Shown here: piece by piece, positions 36,535 through 45,193 of the stretch
Layout: each line of letters opens with the position of its first letter
How positions within the stretch are numbered: position 1 is the stretch's first letter
Assembly (NCBI GenBank): GCA_963820775.1
Contig: CAWGBF010000006.1
Location: 1-64,000, forward strand
From: Roseiarcus sp963820775
GTDB lineage: Bacteria > Pseudomonadota > Alphaproteobacteria > Rhizobiales > Beijerinckiaceae
Direction of reading: 5' to 3'
DNA: 64,000 bases
The notes under the pieces: model-generated
Seen by the model: only the letters and a program-made list of their open reading frames with translations
What the model was told of the DNA's origin: nothing
Databases searched by the model: none
Translations under genes and position numbers: made by a program

Positions 36535-37134
36535 ATGGCGCAAGATGAGTTGGGTCTTCGTTGCGACAGCGATGTCGTCCTCGTTCGTCGGGACGGTGCA
36601 CAGCCGCGAGGAACTCGACGCTTTAGTGGACAGGTTGACCACGTCCGGGTTCGACCGGGGCGACATCAGTTCAATGGCCAGTCATGACGCCGTCGTCCGG
36701 AAGCTGAGAGCAGTCTATCGGGATCCGGTCGAGCTCGCGGAAGCCCCGGGCCTCCCGCGCCGCGATCTGGTTACTCGGGATGATGTCTCGAGCGTTTCCG
36801 CCGTCGTGTTCGGGGCGCTCGTCAGCGTTGGCGCCTTGGGCGCGGCTCTTCCGGTGATCGCGTCGGGAGGCGCCCTGGCCGCCATCGTCGCCGCGGCCCC
36901 GACTGGTGGCGCAGCGGCGACGGCCATCGGCAAAGTGATCAGGGACCGCATTGTCGAGCGGCTCGACGCGGTCAGCCTTGGAGAACGACCTGTTGCAGGA
37001 GGGCTCGTCGTATTCATTCGCGCGCGCGAACCCGAAAGCGAGGAAGAGGGATGGCGATCGTGCGCGACTGCGGCGCCAGCAATGTGCACGTTCACGAGGT
37101 CAGGATGAAGCGGTTCGAGGACGCGCCGCTGTAG
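36535..37134 (+). pseudogene. YflT-like general stress membrane protein (copy 2), frameshifted at both ends
   Basis: The middle frame encodes SFVGTVHSREELDALVDRL, SGFDRGDISSMASHDAVV, EAPGLPRRDLVTRDDVSS, a glycine/alanine-rich membrane hairpin and ERPVAGGLVVFIRAREPE, parallel to the protein at 24093. The end (MAIVRDCGASNVHVHEVRMK to TAG 37134) is in the next frame because of an extra base at GAGGGATGG near 37050. The strongest ribosome binding site (AGAAGGAAG) serves ATG 36535 in yet another frame, suggesting a second slip near the start. ATG 36545 is the in-frame alternative. Confidence 0.65.
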
Positions 37135-37276
37135 AGGATCCAGCCAAAAAGGAATGCAGCTCCGCGACCACAGCCGCCCCTCGCCGACGCCTCGACGCGC
37201 TTGACCGACCTGTACCGTACATCATCGACGGCGAATATGCCACGGATGCTCGATTCAAGCGGCATCGTGGCGCCCG

Positions 37277-37500
37277 ACCGAGGTGCGACGGAAAAACCGT
37301 CTGGGCGACGAGGAAACCGAGCGCCGAATTCGGAACCTATTCTTGTTCATCGGCGCCTTGGCCGCGACCGACTGGCTGCGCTCCTGCGGCGTCACTCTGG
37401 ACGCAAAGGGGGTTTGTGCAGACCGGCGCCGATCTTGTCCCCGCGAATTTGAGCGCGAACAATCAGAATCCAGGAGTGCAAGCGGCGGTTTTTCCGCAGG
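37277..37500 (+). pseudogene. Remnant of a second thioredoxin-reductase-like fusion gene
   Basis: RKNRLGDEETERRIRNLFLF and GALAATDWLRSCGVTLDAKG, then in the next frame GFVQTGADLVPANLSAN, correspond to residues near the C-terminal FAD block of the protein encoded at 12763-14532 (there: NRKTGEDTERAIHNLFLFIG). Upstream and downstream parts are not recognisable. So the island once held two such fusions, or one was duplicated and lost. Confidence 0.65.
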
Positions 37501-37936
37501 AAGAAGGGGCTTTCGGCGCGTCGGAAATCGGGATTGAAGGGCGAGGGCGCTCTGCTGCCATGACGTAGCTCCGCTGCATCAGTCGCAATGAAACGGACCC
37601 GAAGGGAATTGTGGAGTTAACCGGGCCGACGCCCAATGAGGATGTCCGCCAAGGATGTCGCGGCGAGGATGTCACGCTATGTCGGTGAAGGGAATGTCGG
37701 AGTTTCGCGTATCGTATAAATACGATTAAATACGTAATTGGCGCACATCCACGGTCGAGGTCATGCGGGCCCCGAGCGCGGCGCAATCTACGATTGATCG
37801 CGAAGTCGTCGCGGGTTGGCCCCGAACGGCGCCGACTTCGATCCGAAGCGCCGGAATTAAGCCCTCACGTCGTTTCTCGTTTTTGGCGCCGGACTCGCCG
37901 GCGCCAACTAAAAACCCGAGTTCGAAGCGCCCTAGC
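37501..37936. other. Degraded, partly AT-rich intergenic region
   Basis: No gene supported. It contains a 16-bp palindrome at 37711-37726 and a long hairpin around 37877-37912 (TTGGCGCCGG paired with CCGGCGCCAA, extended by T and A runs), the latter between the reductase remnant and the end of the BON gene. Confidence 0.4.
37711..37726. promoter_or_regulatory. 16-bp perfect palindrome, candidate operator
   Basis: ATCGTAT-AA-ATACGAT in an AT-rich patch of otherwise GC-rich DNA. The form suits a dimeric repressor site; no target gene can be assigned because the neighbouring sequence is degraded. Confidence 0.3.
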
Positions 37937-38590
37937 CTATGTGGCGATCGTGAGTTGATTGTAGACCTTTGTGACGCCCGGCGCACGCCACGCGGCTTGC
38001 TCGGCCTCTTCCCGCTCCGCCCAGGACCGAACGCTGCCTGTGAGCTTCACCTCGCCACCCGTCGCTTCGACACTGATGCGTTGGGCGTCGATCTCCGCAT
38101 CGCGGCGAAAGGCTTCCTCAATCTTGGTCTTGATTTCGGAAGGTTTGACGCGCGGGTTCATCGTGATGAGATTGACGACGCCCTTGATGCCTTTCACCCG
38201 CCGAACGGCGTCTTCCGCGCGCGTCCGCTGGTAGTTCCACTCGGCCGAACCCTCGAGCGTGATCCATCCGTCTTTCACGACCACCTTCATATTTTGTGAC
38301 GAATATGGAAGCTCTGTGTGGAGAGCCGCCACCGCGTCGCGGGCGATCTCCGGATCCGGGCGCTCGCTGCCCGTTGGCAATCGCACTTCGATGTCGTTGG
38401 CGACCGCCGTCACGCCGGCGACGCGTTTCGCGTCGCTCTCGGCCTGCCACTTGTGCATATACCTGCGCACAAAACCGGTCAGGGTCACGACGCCGCCCTT
38501 GACCGCGACGGCGATATCCGTCGCATCAATGTCCGGATCCCATTGCAGCTCTGCCTCCACGTCGCGCTTGATGTCGCTGTCGGATTTCAT
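37937..38590 (-). CDS. BON-domain protein with three BON repeats (copy 3)
   Basis: ATG 38590 follows AGGAGATGCTG; 217 residues, colinear with the protein at 15907-16560. Key stretches: IKRDVEAELQWDPDIDATDI, VAVKGGVVTLTGFVRRYMHK, RDAVAALHTELPYSSQNMKV, GWITLEGSAEWNYQRTRAED, VNLITMNPRVKPSEIKTKIE, GGEVKLTGSVRSWAEREEAE. No signal peptide. The two intact copies probably arose by duplication within the island. A Fnr-type box at the same distance upstream points to shared control. Confidence 0.9.
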   Translation of the reverse strand: MKSDSDIKRDVEAELQWDPDIDATDIAVAVKGGVVTLTGFVRRYMHKWQAESDAKRVAGVTAVANDIEVRLPTGSERPDPEIARDAVAALHTELPYSSQNMKVVVKDGWITLEGSAEWNYQRTRAEDAVRRVKGIKGVVNLITMNPRVKPSEIKTKIEEAFRRDAEIDAQRISVEATGGEVKLTGSVRSWAEREEAEQAAWRAPGVTKVYNQLTIAT

Positions 38591-38687
38591 CAGCATCTCC
38601 TATGATCTCTGCCTCGGCCCGCACACGTGGAGGAGAATCCTGCGTGCCAGGCAAAACGAAGCCTAAGCGCGGCAGCGCCGCTGCGCC

Positions 38688-38701
38688 TTGACGGTCGTCA
38701 G
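38688..38701 (-). promoter_or_regulatory. FixK/Fnr-type box upstream of BON copy 3
   Basis: On the coding strand CTGAC-GACC-GTCAA with AATCCTGAC and GTCAAGGCG flanks, 97 bases before the start, matching the boxes at 12399 and 16659 in sequence and spacing. Confidence 0.6.
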
Positions 38702-38928
38702 GATTTTTTGTCGATCTTTGGCGAGGGAGCGGCCTTCGCGGCTCTGGTAGTGGAAGCCTGAGATCAATAACTCGATCTCTCGCGGGCACCCTCGTTGTCA
38801 CGCAGGTGAAGCAATTCTCGGTTCAGCGATTGTATGCAGAGCTGCGCGACTCGCGCCGTGTAACACGACGTTGGAAGGTGTTGTCACGGCAACGATGGCG
38901 CGCTTCCATTCGATGGGTACGATGGCGC

Positions 38929-39302
38929 ATGACGATCTCGTTTGCCCGCCATCAGTTTCCGCCTGCGGTCATCCGGCACGCCGTTTGGCTGTATATGCGT
39001 TTCACGCTCAGCTATCGCGACGTCGAAGATCTGCTTGCGGAGCGCGGTCTGGATATCTCCTACGAAACGGTGCGACGATGGGTATTGAAGTTCGGGCCGT
39101 TGTTCGCCCGAGAACTTCGGCGTCGACGCCCGCGGCCAACCTCTCGGTGGCGGCTCGATGAGATGGCAGTGATGATTGCGGGCACGCAGTTCTGGCTCTG
39201 GCGCGCGGTTGATGACGAAGGCGAGGTTCTCGACCTCCTTGTGCAACGACCGCGCGACAAGGCTGCAGCCGTGAAACTAATGCGCAAGCTGCTTAAGAAC
39301 GG
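38929..39302 (+). pseudogene. IS6 family transposase of a different type, 3' truncated
   Basis: ATG 38929 opens ISFARHQFPPAVIRHAVWLY, LLAERGLDISYETVRRW and FWLWRAVDDEGEVLDLLVQR, ending abruptly at LMRKLLKN. The second and third catalytic residues are missing. It is clearly divergent from the copies at 7964 and 9613. The first catalytic region reads WRLDEMAVMIAG. The break lies at the start of the tRNA-end/methylase repeat, so the right boundary of the repeat segment was inserted into, or recombined with, this element. Confidence 0.75.
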
Positions 39303-39312
39303 GAACCCAGGC

Positions 39313-39369
39313 CGGTTTGCGCGGACTTCCTGGTGGAGCTGAGGCGATTCGAACCTCTGACCTCCGCGG
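39313..39369. repeat. Right copy of 57-bp direct repeat (putative attachment-type site)
   Basis: Pairs with 3655-3711, one mismatch (G to C within the T-arm). It joins directly to the truncated IS6 transposase on the left and to the methylase gene region on the right. Confidence 0.6.
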
Positions 39370-39373
39370 TGCG
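39331..39373 (-). tRNA. tRNA 3'-end fragment (tRNA-Ala-like), not a complete tRNA
   Basis: Same remnant as at 3673: CCA-containing end, T-loop GGTTCGAATC and variable-loop GGAGGTC on the minus strand. The T-stem has a further mismatch compared with the left copy. No 5' half is present. Confidence 0.4.
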
Positions 39374-39450
39374 GGGCACACTCGGCCTCGAGGGTGCCGC
39401 CACTTCCGTCGTGGAGACCGTAGCGTCGAACGCGCCCCGCTGGATCCAGT

Positions 39451-40458
39451 CTAGACCGGCGCTGCTTCCCTTCCCCTACGAGCGCCCAGCGCTTGGAAGG
39501 TTTCTCCGGTGTCGACCAAAACCGCCGGACCGCCTGTCGCGGCCTCGTATCGGCGCACGATGACATCGACATAGAGCGGGTCGAGTTCGACCCCGCGACA
39601 GACGCGGCCAGTGGCCTCGGCGGCGATGAGGGTCGAGCCCGAACCGAGGAATGGATCGATGACGATGTCGCCGCGATTGGTGAGGTCGAGGAGGGCGTCC
39701 TCGAGCATGGCGGTCGGCTTGACGGTCGGGTGATCCTGCAGGCCTCGGCGGGCGTCGGAGCCGAGCGACGAGGCGCCAGGATAGGTCCAGACGTTCGAGC
39801 GCCAGCGACCGCGTTTACCGAGTTCGACATTGTTGACGTGCGGCGCTTCTCCTTTTTTGAACAGCGGCAACAGTTCGTGCTGCGAGCGATATAGGCTGCC
39901 CATGCCGGCGTTGGTCTTCGCCCAGACGATAAGATTCAAAGGGGCCAAGCCGAGGTTCCCCACGGCCGAATGCACAGTCGGCCAGCCGCGCCAGTCGATG
40001 AACGTGCCTAAGATCCCGCCGTCGCACAGATACGGCAGGACAGTCGCTATCCAGGCTCCGTTGAAGGCAAGGAATTCGGCGCCCGTCATTTCGCCTGACG
40101 CCATCGCGAACTCGCGGTGATCGCCTTGGGTCACAATACCGGCGATCTTTACGTTATAGGGCTCGTCGGTCAAGACGAGACGGGCGGGGGCATCGCCTTC
40201 CAACAATCGAGCAAGAACAGAAGGGTCAGTCGCGTCGCCACACCCGACTCGATGCGGACCGAGTTGAAAGATATCGCCGACTCTGGCGACCGCAGTCGCA
40301 GAATCGGGCTCGAGCGGCGCCTGCTCCAGCGCCTCAGCGGCGTCGCCGAGAATGACATGGTCGATCTCGGCAGGTGAGAAACCTGTGATTTCGATAGGCG
40401 CGTCGGTGACGATCAACTCGTCGAACTCGATCTTCAACGCGTCGAGGTCCCCACTCAC
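39451..40458 (-). CDS. Site-specific DNA methyltransferase (copy 2)
   Basis: 335 residues from GTG 40458, identical in sequence to the protein at 3758-4801 over about the first 310 residues, including the unusual DEPY motif IV and DPFLGSGS. The end differs (ETFQALGARRGREAAPV). It is likewise split from its ParB half by the same extra G, so the frameshift predates the exchange between the two loci or was copied with it. A beta-class N4/N6 methylase by motif order; probably an orphan phage enzyme. Whether it is active is uncertain. Confidence 0.85.
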   Translation of the reverse strand: MSGDLDALKIEFDELIVTDAPIEITGFSPAEIDHVILGDAAEALEQAPLEPDSATAVARVGDIFQLGPHRVGCGDATDPSVLARLLEGDAPARLVLTDEPYNVKIAGIVTQGDHREFAMASGEMTGAEFLAFNGAWIATVLPYLCDGGILGTFIDWRGWPTVHSAVGNLGLAPLNLIVWAKTNAGMGSLYRSQHELLPLFKKGEAPHVNNVELGKRGRWRSNVWTYPGASSLGSDARRGLQDHPTVKPTAMLEDALLDLTNRGDIVIDPFLGSGSTLIAAEATGRVCRGVELDPLYVDVIVRRYEAATGGPAVLVDTGETFQALGARRGREAAPV

Positions 40459-40640
40459 CTTTTTTCGCGAGACGATTGACCGCGAGCCTCAGCACGCGTT
40501 GTTCTTCCGGGCTCAGGTGTCCGATGCGGACGCAAGGCAGCCGATCAAGGCCCAATTGCTTAGCGGCTTCGTAGCTGACTTCGCCGTGGATGATCTCGTT
40601 GTCGCGACCCACAAGCAGAGGAACGCAAAAGCCTAGGGCG
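39520..40640. repeat. Near-identical 1.12-kb repeat (copy 2) covering methylase/ParB
   Basis: The partner of 3863-4983. Identity ends sharply inside the ParB gene at about 40640 and inside the methylase C-terminus at 39520, while diverged homology continues beyond both edges. Confidence 0.8.
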
Positions 40641-40897
40641 CAGATCGAAGAAGCAACCTCTCGAACGTGAGCGGGATCGAGTTTGCGGACTTTTCTCGCC
40701 GAAGGCCGAAGGTCAGCGATCGGAATGTCAGATAGATCTAGTCGCGGGAGGATGTCGTTGCGCCGAGAGCGTGCGGTGGAAGCCTTGGCCAATCGTTCCT
40801 GCCGGCTACGGCGGTGACGGCTCTTTTCGCGTAACTGGTCGGTAAGCAGGGCCCGAGGCAGAATCGAATTGGTGCGCTCAATCACCACGATCTCCAA
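40334..40897 (-). CDS. ParB/Srx-like N-terminal domain protein (copy 2)
   Basis: 187 residues from ATG 40897. The ParB-like domain (IADLRPSARKVRKLDPAHV, LGFCVPLLVGRDNEIIHGE, LPCVRIGHLSPEEQRVLRL) is followed by out-of-frame sequence after KKGEW, as in copy 1. The N-terminal 80 residues differ from copy 1 at about a quarter of positions, whereas the rest is identical, marking the edge of the exchanged segment. The intact ATG here shows what the damaged N-terminus of copy 1 looked like. It likely guides the methylase partner to DNA. Confidence 0.8.
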   Translation of the reverse strand: MEIVVIERTNSILPRALLTDQLREKSRHRRSRQERLAKASTARSRRNDILPRLDLSDIPIADLRPSARKVRKLDPAHVREVASSICALGFCVPLLVGRDNEIIHGEVSYEAAKQLGLDRLPCVRIGHLSPEEQRVLRLAVNRLAKKGEWGPRRVEDRVRRVDRHRRAYRNHRFLTCRDRPCHSRRRR

Positions 40898-41008
40898 ATG
40901 TCAGCTGGATGAAAAGCCCTTCGTGTCTATCTGGCGAAGGACTTAAACGAGAGCCGTCGAGGCACTGCGGGCTAGCCGCCTTCAAGCTTCCCCGTCGCAA
41001 TTGCCTTT

Positions 41009-41228
41009 CTACTCTTCAGCATCGTCCTCGCCGCGGATGTACCTCCTGAAAGCCTCCATCGCCTCCTGGGGTGTCCTGCCTACTATAGACCGCTTGAGTT
41101 TCTCGCGCGCCTCGAGTGCGCTTACGTCCCGATCTATATCCATTATGACTGGTAGTAACTTTGGATCACCCTTAAGTGCTTGATTCGTAATAGTCATCGC
41201 GATAGCTTCTCGCGAAGTAACGGCTCGC
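41009..41228 (-). pseudogene. C-terminal fragment of a DUF5681-type protein
   Basis: About 70 codons read SREAIAMTITNQALKGDPKL, LPVIMDIDRDVSALEAREKL, VGRTPQEAMEAFRRYIRGED and stop at 41009. TNQALKGDPKLL parallels TNDAMRGDQRAL of the DUF5681 protein at 6810. The conserved N-terminal block (RPGQSGNP) is missing, cut at the left end of the IS110 element. There is no terminase gene between it and ParB, in contrast to the left locus. Confidence 0.6.
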
Positions 41229-42480
41229 GTTCCCTAGACGTCATGTTCGCGGGCTGAGCCGGTGGCCCGCCCTTTCGTGCAGGTAAGAACGAGGGTTGCT
41301 CGGGCATGCCGAGCCGAGCCTCAATGCACGGAGGGCGGACCATGGGAAAGTATAGCGAAGTCTTCGTGGCTTTCGACGTCGCCAAGAAGAAGCACGCGGT
41401 CGCGATCGCGGAAGGAGGGCGGACGGGAGAAGTCCGGTTTCTCGGCGACGTCGAGAACAGCCCGTTGCCGATCGAGCGGACGATCAAGAGACTGGCAGAT
41501 CGATACGACCGGCTGCATGTTTGCTTTGAAGCCGGACCAACGGGATATGGGCTTTATCGCCAGATCCAGGCGCTCGGCCACGAATGCATGGTGGTCGCTC
41601 CGGCTCTGATTCCGAAACGGTCGGGCGAGCGGATCAAGACGAACCGGCGAGATGCGGTTACGCTGGCGCGGCTGCATCGGGCCGGCGAACTGACGGGCGT
41701 GTGGGCGCCTGACGCCGCTCACGAGGCTGTGCGCGATCTTGTCCGCGCCCGTGAGGCGGCGGCTGACGATCTTCGTCGGAAGCGCCAGCAGTTGCTCTCC
41801 TTTCTGTTGCGGCACAGCCGGATTTACAGCGGAGGCGGCCATTGGACGCTGGCGCATCGGCGCTGGCTTGCCAGCCAGAAGTTCGAACAGGCCGCGCAGC
41901 AAATCGTCTTTCAGGAAGCCATCGACGCGATCGAGGACGCGCTCCAACGCCTGCGTCGGCTCGAGAAGCAACTCGCTCTCATCGTGCCGGAATGGCCGAT
42001 GGCGCCGGTCGTGGAAGCCTACCAGGGGATGCGTGGCGCCTCGTTTCTCGTATCTGTGACTTTTGCCGCCGAGATCGGCGACGTGCGCCGGTTCGATACG
42101 CCAAGACAGCTCATGGCCTTCCTCGGTCTTGTCCCAGCGGAACGCTCGACCGGCGATACGATCCGACGGAAGGGCCTCACCTTAGCGGGCAACCGGCGGG
42201 CGCGGCGGGCGCTCATCGAGGCGGCCTGGACATACCGCTATCCCGCGAGAGTCAGCGAGACCTTGAGAGCGCGGCTAGAGGGGCTGCCGAAGCCCGTGCG
42301 CGACATCGCCTGGAAGGCCCAGGTCCGTCTGTGCGCTCGTTATCGTCGCCTCAGCGCTACAGGGAAGAAGCTGCCTGTCGTCGTGGCCGCGATCGCTCGA
42401 GAGATGGCCGCGTTCCTATGGGCCATCGGACGCGAGGTCGCGCCAGCGTAAGGGCGACGCTCTTTTTCCCGCCGCTGCGC
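41229..42480 (+). mobile_element. IS110-family insertion sequence (ends approximate)
   Basis: The element interrupts the DUF5681-type gene at about 41229. IS110 elements lack clear inverted repeats and encode a guide RNA in the non-coding ends; the 110 bases before and the stretch after the transposase would hold it, but I cannot fold it with confidence. The right end is uncertain. Confidence 0.6.
41342..42451 (+). CDS. IS110 family transposase (DEDD recombinase)
   Basis: This 369-residue protein starts at ATG 41342 after GGAGGGCGGACC. The RuvC-like N-terminal domain has D in VFVAFDVAKKKHAVAI, E in VCFEAGPTGYGLYRQI and the DxxxD-like TNRRDAVTLARL. A central coiled coil precedes the C-terminal Tnp domain with RGASFLVSVTFAAEIGDVRR, LMAFLGLVPAERSTGDTIRR and GLTLAGNRRARRALIEAAWT (nucleophile Ser region). 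Length and motifs fit a complete, possibly active IS110 recombinase. Confidence 0.92.
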   Translation: MGKYSEVFVAFDVAKKKHAVAIAEGGRTGEVRFLGDVENSPLPIERTIKRLADRYDRLHVCFEAGPTGYGLYRQIQALGHECMVVAPALIPKRSGERIKTNRRDAVTLARLHRAGELTGVWAPDAAHEAVRDLVRAREAAADDLRRKRQQLLSFLLRHSRIYSGGGHWTLAHRRWLASQKFEQAAQQIVFQEAIDAIEDALQRLRRLEKQLALIVPEWPMAPVVEAYQGMRGASFLVSVTFAAEIGDVRRFDTPRQLMAFLGLVPAERSTGDTIRRKGLTLAGNRRARRALIEAAWTYRYPARVSETLRARLEGLPKPVRDIAWKAQVRLCARYRRLSATGKKLPVVVAAIAREMAAFLWAIGREVAPA

Positions 42481-42827
42481 AGAGCCGGGGGTGGAGCACG
42501 AAAGGTGGGGAACTCCCGTCCCTAGTTATGTGGCCGGGTTCGCGCCCGACGCCCGTCCTCTAGACCGAGGAAAGCCCCGAGACGAAGACACGGAAGGCGG
42601 TAACCAACCCGCGGATAAGAGTTTGATCAACCGTCGTCTCTCGCTCCACTCCCAGCCTTGCGCAGCCATGCCTCCTTTTGCCCACGGCTGTCTCGCCCCA
42701 GCCGGCGCTCAACCGCGCTTTCTCGCTTGACCGCGAACATAAGAGACTAGTAAACGCTAGCACTTTTACCAGCGTTTATGCGCGCTTACTAGCGTTTACT
42801 CGCGTTTATTGGAGAGGGAATACAACC
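42481..42827. other. Non-coding stretch with GCGTTTA repeats
   Basis: No gene supported between IS110 and the SDR gene. Its right part holds the inverted and direct GCGTTTA repeats described separately; the left part may belong to the IS110 end. Confidence 0.4.
42749..42808. repeat. 12-bp perfect inverted repeat with extra GCGTTTA copies
   Basis: AGTAAACGCTAG (42749-42760) is repeated inverted as CTAGCGTTTACT (42789-42800) with 28 bases between. Further GCGTTTA copies lie at 42772 and 42802. It could be a protein-binding array, a transcript hairpin after the SDR gene, or a recombination site. Confidence 0.5.
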
Positions 42828-43571
42828 TTACATTGCAAACCCGCCGTCGACAAGATAGGCTTGGCCAGTGGCGAAGGCGCTCTCGTCCGAGGCGAGGTAG
42901 ACGGCGATCGCGGCGATTTCCTCCGGCTTGCCGAGCCGGCCCATCGGCTGGCGGTCGATGAACGCCTGGCGCACTTTTTCGATCGGCTCGCCGCTCGAGA
43001 CGCTCAACGCCGCGATCCGCCCGTCGAGCGATGGGCTCTCGATCGTGCCCGGGCAGATGGCGTTGCACCGCACGCTCTTGCGGATGAAGTCGGCCGCCAC
43101 CGACTTGGTGAGGCCGATCACCGCGGCCTTCGAGGCGCCGTAGACATAGCGGTTGGGGATTCCGCGCACCGACGAGGCGCCCGACGCGATGTTGACGATC
43201 GAACCCCTCCCCTTCTCCAGCATGCCAGGCAGAAAGGCGCGGATGGCGCGGTGCATCGACTTGACGTTGAGATCGAACGAGAAATCCCAGTCGGCGTCCG
43301 AAGTGGTGAGGACCGTTCCGTGATGGACGAAGCCGGCGCAGTTGAAGAGGACATCGACCGGCCCGATCTCGCGCGCCAGCGCATCGACCGCCTCGCTCGA
43401 GCGGACGTCGAGCTTGCGCTTGTCGGCGTCGAGGCCGGCGAGCCCGGCGACGTCGATGTCGGTCGCGACGACCCGCGCGCCCTCGCGGGCGAAGGCCTCG
43501 GCCGTCGCGCGGCCGATGCCCGCCGCCGCCGCGGTCAGTAACGCCACCTTGCCCGTCAATCGTCCCGCCAT
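42828..43571 (-). CDS. Short-chain dehydrogenase/reductase (2-keto-3-deoxy-fuconate dehydrogenase-like)
   Basis: A 247-residue classical SDR: cofactor site TAAAAGIGRATAEAFAREGA (TGxxxGxG variant) with VVATDID (acidic residue favouring NAD), NCAGFVHHGTVL (NNAG position), catalytic Ser in VNIASGASS and YxxxK in RYVYGASKAAVIGLTKSVAA. ICPGTIESPSL and TGQAYLVDGGFAM complete the fold. The wording is close to enzymes oxidising 2-keto-3-deoxy-L-fuconate or 3-hydroxybutyrate-type substrates (BDH2). Sugar-acid oxidation would suit the nearby arabinose operon, but the substrate is inferred. It reads away from the tRNA. Confidence 0.85.
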   Translation of the reverse strand: MAGRLTGKVALLTAAAAGIGRATAEAFAREGARVVATDIDVAGLAGLDADKRKLDVRSSEAVDALAREIGPVDVLFNCAGFVHHGTVLTTSDADWDFSFDLNVKSMHRAIRAFLPGMLEKGRGSIVNIASGASSVRGIPNRYVYGASKAAVIGLTKSVAADFIRKSVRCNAICPGTIESPSLDGRIAALSVSSGEPIEKVRQAFIDRQPMGRLGKPEEIAAIAVYLASDESAFATGQAYLVDGGFAM

Positions 43572-43768
43572 GTGGGCCGCTCCTTCTAATCTCGTTTCCC
43601 TTGGCCATCCCCAGGGCGGCCGAGCGGAGCTTCTAGGCGAGATCGCGGCGCGTTCCTAGCCGAACGACGGTTTGCCGCCGCCCTTCAGCATATTGCCAAG
43701 ACGGGGAAAACTGGCATAGACAGCAGCGCCGTTGGAGCGGCGCCGCCGGCGCGGCGTCGCTCGACGGG

Positions 43769-43844
43769 GCCGCAATAGCTCAGCTGGTAGAGCACGTCAT
43801 TCGTAATGATGGGGTCGGGAGTTCGAATCTCTCTTGCGGCACCA
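43769..43844 (+). tRNA. tRNA-Thr (anticodon CGT)
   Basis: Complete 76-nt cloverleaf: acceptor GCCGCAA paired with TTGCGGC, D-arm AGCTCAGCTGGTAGAGC, anticodon stem-loop CGTCATTCGTAATGATG with CGT, T-arm GGGAGTTCGAATCTCTC, and encoded CCA. Threonine ACG codons are read. No integrated element is attached to it in this window. Confidence 0.95.
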
Positions 43845-44032
43845 ATCGTCTATCTCGCCGTCTAATATCGTCCTCCGGGTTGGGCCGGAGAGGATGCGGT
43901 TATCTTAGCGCCGACCCTGTGTTTCGGCATGGGAGGTTGGCTCGCGCGGGACTCGGAAAGCTCCAACAATCGATGGTATAGTGCTCGCGACGCCAGGCCT
44001 TTCGCGTGGCGTTTCCAAAGGGAGGAAGACAA

Positions 44033-45097
44033 GTGAATTTGAAAACTCTGGCCGCCGCACTCGCAGTCGGGCTCCTGACTGCCGGAAGCGGCGCGTACGC
44101 GCAGGACAAGGGAACGATCGGCATCGCCATGCCCACCAAGACTTCTGCTCGCTGGATCGCTGACGGCGACAATATGGTCAAGGTTCTCCAGTCCAAGGGC
44201 TACAAGACCGATCTGCAATACGCCGATGACGATATTCCCAATCAACTCGCGCAGGTTGAGAACATGATCACCAAGGGCGATAAAGTCCTGGTGATCGCGG
44301 CCATTGACGGCACGACCCTGTCGAACGCGCTGCAGAAAGCCGCCGACGCTGGCATCAAGGTCATCTCCTATGACCGTCTCATCGTTGGCTCGCCCAATGT
44401 CGACTATTACGCGACCTTCGACAATTTCAAGGTCGGCGTGCTCCAGGCCACCAGCATCGTCCATGGCCTCGGCCTCGACGCGGGCAAGAATGGTCCGTTC
44501 AACATCGAATTGTTCGGCGGGTCGCCAGACGACACGAATGCGTTCTATTTTTATAATGGCGCGATGTCGGTGCTGCAGCCTTACATCGACAGCGGCAAGC
44601 TCGTCGTTCAGTCGAAACAGATGGGCATGGACAAGGTCGGAACTCTTCGCTGGAAGGCGGAGGTCGCTCAGGCTCGCATGGACAACCTCCTCAGCGCCTA
44701 CTACACCCAGAAGCGCGTGGACGCCGTTTTGTCGCCCTATGACGGCCTCAGCATCGGCATCATCTCCGCGCTGAAGGGCGTTGGCTATGGCACGGCGGAT
44801 CAGCCGATGCCGATCATCTCCGGGCAAGACGCCGAAATCCCGTCGGTCAAGTCTATCATCAACCACGAGCAGTACTCGACGATCTTCAAAGACACCCGCG
44901 ATCTCGCCAAAGTGGCCGCTAACATGGTTGACGCGGTGGTTGCCGGGGGCAAGCCCGAGATCAACGATACAAAGACTTACAACAATAAGGTCAAGATCGT
45001 GCCGTCCTATCTGCTGACCCCGGTCACGGTCGACGCCACCAACTGGCAGAAGGCGCTGGTCGACACTGGCTATTACAAGGCTGACCAGCTCAAGTAA
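44033..45097 (+). CDS. chvE: Periplasmic multiple-monosaccharide-binding protein ChvE
   Basis: GTG 44033 stands behind GGGAGGAAGACAA. The 354-residue precursor has a signal peptide (NLKTLAAALAVGLLTAGSG, cut near AYA-QD) and a type I periplasmic binding fold: GTIGIAMPTKTSARWIADGD, QLAQVENMITKGDKVLVIAA, YDRLIVGSPNVDYYATFDNF, VDAVLSPYDGLSIGIISALK, ISGQDAEIPSVKSI. It matches ChvE/xylose-type proteins that deliver arabinose, galactose or xylose to GguAB, and the araBAD genes downstream argue for L-arabinose. A hairpin follows before gguA, which usually lets the binding protein be made in excess. Confidence 0.92.
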   Translation: MNLKTLAAALAVGLLTAGSGAYAQDKGTIGIAMPTKTSARWIADGDNMVKVLQSKGYKTDLQYADDDIPNQLAQVENMITKGDKVLVIAAIDGTTLSNALQKAADAGIKVISYDRLIVGSPNVDYYATFDNFKVGVLQATSIVHGLGLDAGKNGPFNIELFGGSPDDTNAFYFYNGAMSVLQPYIDSGKLVVQSKQMGMDKVGTLRWKAEVAQARMDNLLSAYYTQKRVDAVLSPYDGLSIGIISALKGVGYGTADQPMPIISGQDAEIPSVKSIINHEQYSTIFKDTRDLAKVAANMVDAVVAGGKPEINDTKTYNNKVKIVPSYLLTPVTVDATNWQKALVDTGYYKADQLK

Positions 45098-45193
45098 TCC
45101 GGCACGCTGACGAATGGGGGTCTTCGCGCCGATCCTTTCGCGCGCTGAAGCCCCTTGTTCGTTGCCGGCGGAGGCATTCACATTGCAAGGTCT

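Noticed and set aside
37877..37914. Bidirectional Rho-independent terminator between the reductase remnant and the BON gene
   Set aside because: The stem is strong, but in either direction the hairpin is followed by A bases, not a U-tract, because the T and A runs pair with each other.
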